NCBI GenBank assembly: GCA_028224375.1 | Contig: JAOIVW010000011.1 | Coordinates: 1-64,000, forward strand | From: Hellea sp. | GTDB taxonomy: Bacteria > Pseudomonadota > Alphaproteobacteria > Caulobacterales > Maricaulaceae | Reading direction: 5' to 3' | Length of the DNA stretch: 64,000 bases | Shown: piece by piece, positions 34,701-42,694 of the stretch | Numbering within the stretch: the first letter of the stretch is position 1 | How the letters are laid out: each line of letters begins with the position of its first letter | Notes under the pieces: model-generated | What the model was told of the DNA's origin: nothing | What the model saw: the letters and a program-made list of their open reading frames with translations, nothing else | Database searches by the model: none | Translations under genes and position numbers: made by a program

Positions 34701-35062
34701 ATAACTACGCAGTCTTTCAATCGCGCGATGACATCATCTAATTGTAGTGCGCAGCTACCCTTTACGGCACGCCGTTTTCCTAATGTTAGAAGCCGAGATA
34801 AAGAGCTGTAACCGGCCAGTGTCTTTGGATAGACAAGCAATGTCATACCGCATGTAAGCTCAAGGCGTGATCCAACTCGCAAATCCTGTTCGTATTCCTC
34901 AGCCGCCGCATATGCGCGAACAATTCCGGATAGAGTATTTGTGTCCGCCATACCTATTGCCGAAAGCCCAAGGGCTTTGGCCTCCATAACCAATTCTGCG
35001 GGATGGCTTGCACCCTTCAAGAATGAAAAGTTTGACGTTATATCGAGCTCAGCATAGGCCAT
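31772..35062 (-). CDS. dnaE2: error-prone DNA polymerase DnaE2
   Basis: A 1096-residue C-family polymerase, the usual size for DnaE2. The N-terminal PHP domain begins [20 protein letters not shown]; the catalytic aspartates lie in [20 protein letters not shown] (about residue 370) and [16 protein letters not shown]. A helix-hairpin-helix region and a C-terminal OB domain ([21 protein letters not shown]) follow. With ImuA and ImuB it forms the SOS mutasome that copies past lesions. Its start overlaps the imuB stop (TAATG), so the three genes form one leftward operon behind a LexA box. Confidence 0.93.
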   Translation of the reverse strand: [1096 protein letters not shown]

Positions 35063-36621
35063 TACCGCAGAAACTCACCGGCGCAAAACCATCCTAAATC
35101 AGGATTTTGAGGGCATTGCATTAGCCATAATTTGCGTCCGCACACAGTCTTTACGCGCCAGTAATCTCGCAAATTTTCGGACAGCCAATCGTGTTGTGTT
35201 ATCCACCATAAAGGACTGACTCTTTCAGGACCTTGCGAAATGACCGTAATAAAGTTTGCGCCTTTCCAACTAAAGGCTTTTGGAGGGCGTCCCGGCGTCG
35301 TCACAGATATTCGTGCTGGCCTATATGATAGTTCAGGTCTTGGATGAACATAGAGATTAGCGTTTGTGTCCTTTGGACGTTTATTTACGACCTCTTCTGA
35401 AGCGTGCTCTCGCTCAGGGGCGTGGCTGTCATAAGCAACAGGGCGGCGGAGCCGGTCAAAGCCCAGACGATTGCCAAGCGTTGTGAGTGTTTGATTTACG
35501 GCCTCTTCGTCGCGTGCACCATCATCTCCTATGGCAATTTGAACGGGTTTGAAGACTTCTGTATTAATAGCCTCTAACCTGAACCAATCTGCACCAAATT
35601 TGAGTAACAAGCTATCAATAGGCCGTGCGAATTGTCTCATAACTGAAGCGTGATCATAGGTCGGGTTAGCAAACCCAATGGTCAAATGATGATCGCCGCT
35701 ATCCACACAGCGAACGGTCAATGTGAAACCTCGGGCGCCATACGCTTTATCAGCCAAGCGAGTACAAACCCGCTCCGAAAGACGGCGAAGAACTTCTGTT
35801 ACATCATTCACAAGGCCTATGGGGTCGGGAAGGTTCATTTGCGCTGCAAAAACCTTGGGCGCTGCGGCCGGAATGACAGGGTCAATAACGTGGCCGCGCA
35901 GCTCGTCTAATGCCGTTGGAAGTTTGACAGAAAACCTGCGAGCAAGCTCTGATGATTTCATTGCTGTTAAATCCGCAATAGTCCGGAGACCCAAGCGCGA
36001 GAGGCTTTGCGCAATTGCCGCGCTCATATCTAATGCGCAGACGGGCAGGGCGCAGACTTGTTTATATTCGTTTGAGGAACAGGAGATAAAAATATCCTCA
36101 CCGGAAAACCTGGCAAAGCCTCGCGCGGCTCTTTGTGTATTTGCTATGCCAATGCGAGGTGTGACATTGAGATCCCGCAGCCCTTCAAATAACGCACGGC
36201 TAATGCCTTTCTCGCCCCCAAAGAGGTGAGCGCACCCCGTGATATCAAGTGATAATCCATCCGCTGACACAATCCCCACCCTCGGCGAGAACTTATCAGC
36301 CCAGCGCTGTAGAGCCTTGAGTAAATGTCTCTCGCGCAAAATATCTCTAGGTTCGGATAAGAGATCAGGACAGAGCGCCGCAGCATCTGTCAAAGATTGT
36401 CCTGCAACAACGCCGTGAGCCTTTGCGTGTGAATTCATATTCAATATGCGTTCGGCATTGCTCAGTTTCTCAGTTACAGCGAACGGTCCACATAAGCGGC
36501 TATCCTCACGCCGTCTCCAGCGGTCGAGCGGTAGACAGGGTAGATGGACTGATAAGTTTCGTTTCTGCAAAGCCGGGCGAAACGGCCGCTGCTTGGAGGT
36601 CAAACGGTTTGAGCGTAGCAT
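35062..36621 (-). CDS. imuB: ImuB, inactive Y-family polymerase-like mutasome protein
   Basis: A 519-residue Y-family-like protein. The usual start of the family, LSVHLPCLPLDRWRRR, appears only at residue 23, so about 20 extra residues precede it. ATG 36621 is supported by AAGGAGA ten bases upstream and would overlap imuA by 116 bases. The catalytic carboxylates of active Y-family polymerases are not apparent, as expected for ImuB. C-terminal regions include GANFITVISQGPERVSPLWW and the typical LMQCPQNPDLGWFCAGEF end. It bridges ImuA, DnaE2 and the beta clamp. Confidence 0.88.
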   Translation of the reverse strand: MLRSNRLTSKQRPFRPALQKRNLSVHLPCLPLDRWRRREDSRLCGPFAVTEKLSNAERILNMNSHAKAHGVVAGQSLTDAAALCPDLLSEPRDILRERHLLKALQRWADKFSPRVGIVSADGLSLDITGCAHLFGGEKGISRALFEGLRDLNVTPRIGIANTQRAARGFARFSGEDIFISCSSNEYKQVCALPVCALDMSAAIAQSLSRLGLRTIADLTAMKSSELARRFSVKLPTALDELRGHVIDPVIPAAAPKVFAAQMNLPDPIGLVNDVTEVLRRLSERVCTRLADKAYGARGFTLTVRCVDSGDHHLTIGFANPTYDHASVMRQFARPIDSLLLKFGADWFRLEAINTEVFKPVQIAIGDDGARDEEAVNQTLTTLGNRLGFDRLRRPVAYDSHAPEREHASEEVVNKRPKDTNANLYVHPRPELSYRPARISVTTPGRPPKAFSWKGANFITVISQGPERVSPLWWITQHDWLSENLRDYWRVKTVCGRKLWLMQCPQNPDLGWFCAGEFLR

Positions 36622-37213
36622 TTTGGCGGGTCTCCTTGTCTTTCCAGTTCACAGACCAGTGCCCAATCTGGCCGCGTTTATTTTTTGTCAGCTCCCATAT
36701 CCAGTTTGCTTTTCCTGTTGGGTCAGGGGCGCAATGCCAGCGAGTTTGAGCCGCAGAGGATTGTGCGCGGCGTGAGATCACATTCAGGCCTAAACCCGCG
36801 CCGCATTGCGAGGCGACCTGTAATCTACGGCTCTCAAATAAATCAGGGCCCATATCGATTTGAGTAACAACCAAATTGACGCCCTTGCACCTAAGCGCTT
36901 CTTCCGAGGCCCAAAGAATTTCGCGGCGGTTGGCGGCTTGGATTGTTATAAGACGGCCTGACTCAAAATATTGATCGACGCCTCGCGCGCGCAGCGATTG
37001 CGTGTCCCTAGCGAGGCCAATCCAAAAGATAGGACCTTTACAAACGGCCCCGATGACCAAAGCCATAGCTATAGCAGCAGGACCAGTGGACTCATGTACG
37101 CGCGCCTTTGTTAGGACCTTGATATCACCAACCGAGACGCAATTTAGTGCCGCTAATTTATTCTCGGATGCCCTCGAAACGATGCCGCCATATGTAGAAT
37201 TCAAACTATTCAT
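36506..37213 (-). CDS. imuA: ImuA, mutasome accessory protein
   Basis: A 235-residue RecA/SulA-like ImuA protein. The GAVCKGPIFWIGLARDTQSL strand, NRREILWASEEALRCKGVNL and the basic SRRAQSSAAQTRW segment are characteristic. The gene starts directly at a LexA box. Its 3' end overlaps imuB by 116 bases, which is long but not rare for this pair. Acts with ImuB and DnaE2 in damage-induced mutagenesis. Confidence 0.85.
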   Translation of the reverse strand: MNSLNSTYGGIVSRASENKLAALNCVSVGDIKVLTKARVHESTGPAAIAMALVIGAVCKGPIFWIGLARDTQSLRARGVDQYFESGRLITIQAANRREILWASEEALRCKGVNLVVTQIDMGPDLFESRRLQVASQCGAGLGLNVISRRAQSSAAQTRWHCAPDPTGKANWIWELTKNKRGQIGHWSVNWKDKETRQNATLKPFDLQAAAVSPGFAETKLISPSTLSTARPLETA

Positions 37214-37228
37214 GTTCCTGTTTTGTTC
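37214..37228 (-). promoter_or_regulatory. LexA (SOS) box of the imuA-imuB-dnaE2 operon
   Basis: GTTCCTGTTTTGTTC is an exact GTTC-N7-GTTC alphaproteobacterial LexA site, directly abutting the imuA start codon. On the coding strand its AGGAAC end would also serve as the ribosome site, so LexA binding covers the start of the message. Its position before a classic SOS operon makes this site convincing. Confidence 0.85.
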
Positions 37229-37403
37229 TTATATTGAACATGGAGTCAATAGGTGAAGGAATATTTTCCTACTATGGGTGTGGATAATTTTGGGTTGGTG
37301 ATGATTCGTAACACGCTAACGATACAAGTCTTGCGTATCGAAACATAAATGTGCGTGATAAATATGGCTGCATTTCTGTATACAAAGTCAGGAACCCTCT
37401 GAA

Positions 37404-38861
37404 TTAATCTTCAATATGAATACGTTTTACAGTTTTGTTGTTCAAAACCTTTACCCACTCTTGAACACCGTCGCGTTTCATCACTGCAGCTGAAGACTTT
37501 GGCGCGACCCAGCCATAAATTGGGATTTCACGATAACCGGGTTTTGCCTTACCAAAACACCATTGCATATTGCCATATGTTGCAGGGTCGCGGCCATCCA
37601 AGCTTAGCCTATCATTTATATAGCAGGCTGTATTCCACGCTGTCTCAGGGTCTTTCGTCCAGGCAATGAGTTTTTTACCCCAATACATGCGCAGATTATT
37701 ATGCATGTAGCCGGTCAGTAGCCATTGTTTCTGAGCGGCATTCCAAACCGCATCATTAGTTTCGCCGTGAATAAGCTCATCTATACTATAGAGACTTTCG
37801 CGTTCATCATCCGCGTGTTCGAGCAAGGTAGACTTTGCGCTTTTAGGGAGGCCATCAAATTTTTCAAAGCCGGTTATATGCGCTGCTTGATAGTGAAACC
37901 ACTCTCTCCAGGTGATAGCTTCATCTAAAAACTTCCATTTTGCTGCCGAATGGGCCTTACTCTTTTGAACAGCCTTATAGAGCTCTCTTGGTCCTAATAA
38001 TCCAAAATGAAGATAGGGAGATAATCTCGAGCCGGACCCGTCTATTGCAGGGTTATTGCGTGTCCACTTATATCGCGGAAGGTCATTCTCTATAAAATCA
38101 TTCATGCGCCTGATAGCTTCTCCGCGCGAGGGAGGGAATTCAGCGCAAACCCACAGACTATGATCGATATCGCAAGTAGATAATATGTCCACCAGATCTT
38201 CATCTGATGAGCTACGTAAATTGATATCAGAAAACCCCAAACCCTTCTTATACAAAGGCTGTAGAGCTTTCAGATCATATTTAGCTTGTGAAAATTGGTC
38301 TCTGGGGGCTTTATTGGCGGCTCTAAAGCTCGGTGTGGTTTTGAGGCCTAATTGAAGGGTGCCTGTGGGTACCAGCCTGGCCGTATCAACTACATAGACC
38401 GGCCTGTCGGTTTTGCTCGCGAAACTCACTGTCTGAGACCTAGCGACAAATGTAGGATGATCTTCCGCAAATACAGCACGTGCTTTTTTGGCAAGGCGAT
38501 AGACCAAACCCTTTTCAAGGTTTTTCGGAGTTTGCAAATAGCTAACGCACCGCAAACCTCGCTCATCACACCCTCGCTGCACATCCCGGCTTCCACCCAA
38601 TAAGAAATAATGCAGCCTATCAGACGCATGAGGGTAATCCTGCCGCATGCCATGATAAACAACGACAGGTAACCTATGCTGATTAGCGTAGGAAATTGCC
38701 GCGTCGATCAAAGGGTTATCAAAAGCCCGCAATGTTTGTTGTAGCCAACACAATACATATTCCGCTTCGTCGTTTGGCGGCTGAGAATTCAGGGCACGGC
38801 TACGGACATTTAAATCTTCATCGTCAAGGTCAGGCATGACATTATCGAACAAATCCTTCAC
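37404..38861 (-). CDS. phr: class II deoxyribodipyrimidine photolyase
   Basis: A 485-residue cryptochrome/photolyase. The N-terminal alpha/beta domain (EAEYVLCWLQQTLRAFDNPL) and the C-terminal FAD domain with LSPYLHFGLLGPRELYKAV, LTGYMHNNLRMYWGKKLIAW and NDRLSLDGRDPATYGNMQWC are characteristic of class II CPD photolyases. It reverses UV-induced cyclobutane dimers using light. It is encoded upstream of and in the same direction as the mutasome genes, 190 bases away, so damage repair and damage bypass are neighbours. Confidence 0.9.
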   Translation of the reverse strand: MKDLFDNVMPDLDDEDLNVRSRALNSQPPNDEAEYVLCWLQQTLRAFDNPLIDAAISYANQHRLPVVVYHGMRQDYPHASDRLHYFLLGGSRDVQRGCDERGLRCVSYLQTPKNLEKGLVYRLAKKARAVFAEDHPTFVARSQTVSFASKTDRPVYVVDTARLVPTGTLQLGLKTTPSFRAANKAPRDQFSQAKYDLKALQPLYKKGLGFSDINLRSSSDEDLVDILSTCDIDHSLWVCAEFPPSRGEAIRRMNDFIENDLPRYKWTRNNPAIDGSGSRLSPYLHFGLLGPRELYKAVQKSKAHSAAKWKFLDEAITWREWFHYQAAHITGFEKFDGLPKSAKSTLLEHADDERESLYSIDELIHGETNDAVWNAAQKQWLLTGYMHNNLRMYWGKKLIAWTKDPETAWNTACYINDRLSLDGRDPATYGNMQWCFGKAKPGYREIPIYGWVAPKSSAAVMKRDGVQEWVKVLNNKTVKRIHIED

Positions 38862-39661
38862 ATCAATGTCTCCGTGTTTTTAACCTTTGCCTTTAGCAAA
38901 AGCTTCAATGCGCCGCCGCTCAGTCTCTCTATATATATCGCGTGTTCAGCTGACTGTAAGGCCAGCCCAACCGATGAAATCGCCGATCATAAGTACAGAT
39001 CGCGGAATAACGAGTTTACTCATATTATAGAGACCTTGCAGATATATTTCACCAGAAATGTAACTCCTTCTTTGCATACACATTCAGGGCGCCCCCTTAC
39101 GGGCCGGGCTGTTGTGAACCAAGCCCGCCTTGCGGTCTCGGCCATAAGGCGGCCATCCCTGACGCAAGCATTTTGTAGGTTTGAACAGATGTGTTGTTCT
39201 ACGCGAACCGGCCTGTACCTAAAAAATCTCATCCACGTTATCGAAGAAAAGAGCGGGATTAGGACCTGGATAAAACGTCTTATTCTCTCGTGCAGACTAT
39301 GAAAGAAGTTGATCGGTTTGCACTCTGAGACCTCATATACAGACTTAGAAATGTACCCCCAAAAAGAGAAGGAACTTTACCCCTAACATATACTGTCAGT
39401 GTTTGTTTAGTATCACACCTTATGCAAGGTGGCTTGCGCCTTAAAAGTGCCGATTTACTGCAGAAAACAGAGGTTTGGTGAGGTTGGCACAAATTGGCAC
39501 ATGCAAATTTACCGTTTAAAAACAATGGTTTGGAATTTTTATAATTCGCGTTTATGATGAAAATTAGGGCGGGCCGCTCAAGGTTACTAACGGTGATAAC
39601 TCAACAGTTACGACTGGCATCAAGCTTAAACTTCAGGCGGTACTCTCAGATTTATGGGCGT
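38862..39661. other. 800-base intergenic region, no supported gene
   Basis: A rightward open frame of 142 codons (38874-39302) is present, but its product has no recognisable motif and its codon use looks random. A GC-rich patch at about 39088-39180 stands out from AT-rich surroundings and may be a remnant of older sequence. A DNA-binding regulator gene begins beyond it. I see no tRNA or IS. Confidence 0.4.
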
Positions 39662-39916
39662 CTACTTTACCAATAGTAGATAGGTTTCCATATCCAAGGC
39701 GTGCGCAATCTCTGTCATGGATTCTAGAGTGGGATTAAACAAGCCTCGCTCTAATCTACTGATATAAGCTTGATCTGCATTTATTCTTAAACCCAATTCT
39801 TCTTGCGACAACTGTAGTGATTGCCGTCTAGAGCGGATGTTTTCTCCTAGAAGGATTTGCACTTTTTTGAAAGATGCGTTTTGATTTTTGCGACTAGCCA
39901 CCTTGCGAATGGACAA
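39662..39916 (-). CDS. XRE-family HTH regulator
   Basis: An 84-residue protein with a complete Cro/C1-type helix-turn-helix: RRQSLQLSQEELGLRINADQ, AYISRLERGLFNPTLESM. The start appears to be TTG at 39914-39916, just downstream of a TATAGTACT-like -10, so the mRNA may be nearly leaderless. It faces away from the secreted protein gene at 39984 and may control it. Confidence 0.72.
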   Translation of the reverse strand: MSIRKVASRKNQNASFKKVQILLGENIRSRRQSLQLSQEELGLRINADQAYISRLERGLFNPTLESMTEIAHALDMETYLLLVK

Positions 39917-39983
39917 TAAGTACTATACATCGTCTATGTATTATAATACATATATATAAATAGTTTTTGATAGAGCTAAGATT

Positions 39984-40580
39984 TTGAAATTACATTACGC
40001 GAGCATTTTCCTATTGTTACCAGCAACCGTGTCTGCGGCGACAATGCCGGATTGGGTCAAGCCATTGCCTTATGGAGAGCTCAGTTGCGTGACCCAGGCC
40101 GCCAACGGTCTTAAATGGGATGAAAAGGAAGGGAAGTATTTTCAGACGCGATACCCTTCGAGGACATATATTATCCAAAGGCTCAATACGCCGGATCCTA
40201 ACTATACGAAAAATGATTGCAAAATTGAGGAGAGTTCAAATTACAACGAATTTGACGACTCGTATACCAGATCAACCTGTTATCGCTTTAACAATGTTTC
40301 CAATTTTATCGGATGGACACAGACCTGGTGTAAAGAAACATATATGCGTAGTGGGCCTATTTACGTGACATGTGATTATAAGAATGTTTCTCAGCCTAAA
40401 ATAGGGTTTTCACCTTCCGGCTATTTTTATGCTTATGGACATACCCTCCACGGCACTCTTTCAAAGCCCGGTTTGGAAGATGTCTATATTGAGAGTGGTT
40501 ACTGCAAAGCATTCAAGAAAGGCTATCAGAATAAATTTAACGTCTTTGGAAAAGAAATTTACTACGCGCTTGAGGACTAG
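39984..40580 (+). CDS. secreted protein of unknown function
   Basis: A 198-residue protein from a TTG start. The signal peptide MKLHYASIFLLLPATVSA is followed by AATMPDWVKPLPYG. The mature part has about seven cysteines and many tyrosines (NEFDDSYTRSTCYRFN, FSPSGYFYAYGH), suggesting a disulphide-stabilised beta-rich periplasmic protein. No family recognised. The next gene starts at the base after its stop. Confidence 0.6.
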   Translation: MKLHYASIFLLLPATVSAATMPDWVKPLPYGELSCVTQAANGLKWDEKEGKYFQTRYPSRTYIIQRLNTPDPNYTKNDCKIEESSNYNEFDDSYTRSTCYRFNNVSNFIGWTQTWCKETYMRSGPIYVTCDYKNVSQPKIGFSPSGYFYAYGHTLHGTLSKPGLEDVYIESGYCKAFKKGYQNKFNVFGKEIYYALED

Positions 40581-41021
40581 ATGTCTTATAACAGCAACCC
40601 CAAATGGGAAGATTTAAACGATACTGATGCTGCTGAGGCCAACGAAACTTTGCTTATGAGCATGCTTATTATGTTTTACAAACACAGAGTGTTGCCACTA
40701 TCTGTAGCAATTAGCCTCTTCGAAAGAGGATGTCTGGTGCCTTACATTGTGGAAGAAGATGAAAGGCTTGCAGAGCGTGTCTTTATTAAGTTGACCTATA
40801 GGGGACGTAAGGCGGCTGAAAAGGGTGAGAAAATTTTTATGCGAAATCGTCAGGACGGTGACGGTGCGAATACGCCCGACTTATACGTTCAAGAGCAAGG
40901 TTCTGAAGGTTTTAATTATATAATGCATCATAAGCGATACCTGGAAGAATTGAATGCTGGTCATGAGGCGCGATTATTCTCCTCTTATGCCACAGATTTG
41001 TCTGACGTAGGTCTTCTATAG
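40581..41021 (+). CDS. hypothetical cytoplasmic protein paired with the secreted protein
   Basis: A 146-residue, mainly helical protein without signal or membrane segment. ANETLLMSMLIMFYKHRVLP is followed by ERVFIKLTYRGRKAAEKGEK. The gene starts immediately after the upstream stop (TAG ATG), so the two are co-translated. Function unknown; an immunity or chaperone role for the exported neighbour is only a guess. Confidence 0.5.
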   Translation: MSYNSNPKWEDLNDTDAAEANETLLMSMLIMFYKHRVLPLSVAISLFERGCLVPYIVEEDERLAERVFIKLTYRGRKAAEKGEKIFMRNRQDGDGANTPDLYVQEQGSEGFNYIMHHKRYLEELNAGHEARLFSSYATDLSDVGLL

Positions 41022-41185
41022 TTTGCTCTTCGTTCCATCGCTTTAAAAAAGTGACACTTGGAGACCGTGTAAAGTGGATTGGAAGAATTTGCTCACTCTT
41101 ATAAAATATGAATAAATTCCTATTTCTCTATTGACAAGTGTTTATGTTTCGTTCTTTTTGTGTGTCTGACATTTACGGATACACT

Positions 41186-41305
41186 ATGCGAAAACCTGAA
41201 ACCATAGAATTGCTATACCTAGACTTTGGCGGCTTCTTTGCTTCGGTCATGCAGCAGATCTATCCGCATCTGCGCGGGCGCCCAATTTGCAGTATATTTT
41301 TTTAG
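41186..41305 (+). pseudogene. N-terminal remnant of a Y-family DNA polymerase
   Basis: A 39-codon frame encodes LYLDFGGFFASVMQQIYPHL and then RGRP, the unmistakable first metal-binding segment of Y-family polymerases (usual form DxDAFFASVEQ...LRGRPV). It is followed at once by a frameshifted end and TAG. The palm, fingers and little-finger domains are missing. The gene was probably cut by a deletion that joined it to the unrelated 78-residue gene starting 10 bases later. Confidence 0.7.
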
Positions 41306-41315
41306 GAGAGTCATA

Positions 41316-41552
41316 ATGAATATTCAAACCCCAATTGAGACTATACAAAAGCACATATTGAACAAACAAATTGAAGCTAAAGCTGACGATTGGGATATTG
41401 AAAAAACTCTTCTAGAGTTCGAAGTCGTTACTGATACATTGGATGTTATTTCAGATGGACTGCCTGATGACCCTAAAGTCACAAACGCTCTCAACGGCAT
41501 TCATGACGAATTGTCCAAGCTCTATTCTGATTTTAAAACAAGACTAATGTAA
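41316..41552 (+). CDS. small helical hypothetical protein
   Basis: A 78-residue acidic, coiled protein (TPIETIQKHILNKQIEAKAD, LEFEVVTDTLDVISDGL). ATG 41316 is preceded by TTTAGGAGAG, a good ribosome site; the frame also reads upstream through the polymerase remnant but that extension is not native. No family recognised. Confidence 0.55.
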   Translation: MNIQTPIETIQKHILNKQIEAKADDWDIEKTLLEFEVVTDTLDVISDGLPDDPKVTNALNGIHDELSKLYSDFKTRLM

Positions 41553-41624
41553 TCTACCTCTGGTTATACACGGTTTGGGAATCTTCGCGACTTCAGCTTG
41601 GTGGGCAAACAGGACGTCAGCGAG

Positions 41625-41689
41625 CGGCTTGAGATGAGGCGCTTTTAAGCCGTTCCCCAACCGTCAAGGTGATTTTAAGTCGCTCAGTT
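41625..41689. repeat. dispersed short repeat copies
   Basis: CGGCTTGAGATGAGGCGCTT at 41625 (running on to AAGCCG at 41652) and GGTGATTTTAAGTCGCTCAG at 41668 are complementary relatives of the sequence at 48925-48960 (CTGAGTGTCTTAAAATCGCC then TCATCTAAGCCG). Both sites flank damaged or patchy DNA. They may be ends of a small non-autonomous mobile element. Confidence 0.5.
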
Positions 41690-41728
41690 AGCCTGCTATT
41701 AAGACAGATTGAGCCATTGCTTAAAATT

Positions 41729-42562
41729 TTATACAACCTTGCTTTCTAGGTATTTTTCATAAGCTGAAGGATGTTGTGTGCTGAATGTTCTACGTCTTGC
41801 AATGAGTTGATCGAAAAATCCTAAGACTAACAGCCAAGATAAACCTACAAACAAACTTGCTATTTCCATGAGCATACGCGGGTGCCAATTCTCTATATAT
41901 AGTGATGGCAATGAGGCATAATAATTAAATGCCACGAGAAATACTAAAGCTCCAACAGCGAATGGGAACGCATTCAGGCGAGATGACTTTTTAGAGACTC
42001 TAAATTCATAACCAGCTCTGGCAGCGCGCGTTCGATCAAATGTAGACCAAGCTGTCAATATTGGAAGATAGATGTATGCAGCGAGTTTAAATATAATCAT
42101 GTAAAGAGAAAACTGGGGATGGAAAGATTTCATCTTGGCTAATGAATTAGACATTTGTTCGTCCACGCCTATAGGCAGCACTGCAGGGTCGGCAATGTAA
42201 GCCACCGTTAACCTAACACTATCATTGAATACGTCTGCCCAAGATAATTTCAATATTAAATTCGCGATTTGAGATGGCTGGAATATCCATACAGTTATCC
42301 CTAATATTATTGGGAATATAAAAAAGGTGAGACCAAATACACTCTCGACAGTTATTGATGCTTTATAAAACTGCCTTCCTGAGAGACGGTTTACGCTGTC
42401 GGGTGCTTTCAAAAACAAAAGTGTATCGGGGCATAGGTGGCATATAAAAACATTCATTGCCAGCACTACAATGAGGCCGATGGGACCATAGGTTAAACCT
42501 AAGAATACTCCCAATGGCATTGTTGCTATAACCAAGTAATGCCATTTAGATATGCGCTTCAT
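41729..42562 (-). CDS. integral membrane protein, unknown
   Basis: A 277-residue protein with about six hydrophobic segments, including YLVIATMPLGVFLGLTYGPI, GLTFFIFPIILGITVWIF and FPFAVGALVFLVAF. The loops are short and no catalytic or transport motif stands out. It stands alone between two intergenic stretches. Confidence 0.6.
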   Translation of the reverse strand: MKRISKWHYLVIATMPLGVFLGLTYGPIGLIVVLAMNVFICHLCPDTLLFLKAPDSVNRLSGRQFYKASITVESVFGLTFFIFPIILGITVWIFQPSQIANLILKLSWADVFNDSVRLTVAYIADPAVLPIGVDEQMSNSLAKMKSFHPQFSLYMIIFKLAAYIYLPILTAWSTFDRTRAARAGYEFRVSKKSSRLNAFPFAVGALVFLVAFNYYASLPSLYIENWHPRMLMEIASLFVGLSWLLVLGFFDQLIARRRTFSTQHPSAYEKYLESKVV

Positions 42563-42694
42563 ACCTTTAGTTTAGCGTAACTTCGTTAAGTTAAGTTTAT
42601 GATTTTGAGTTGACAGTTAAGGTCCGCAATGAGGATCATCCTGACTTCAGCTTGGGGGCAGTGCGGAGATTTGCTGAACTAGAGGTTTACTAAC

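Noticed and set aside
38874-39302. Rightward 142-codon open frame after the photolyase gene
   Set aside because: No recognisable domain, poor ribosome site, and composition like a chance frame; kept only as a note on the intergenic region.
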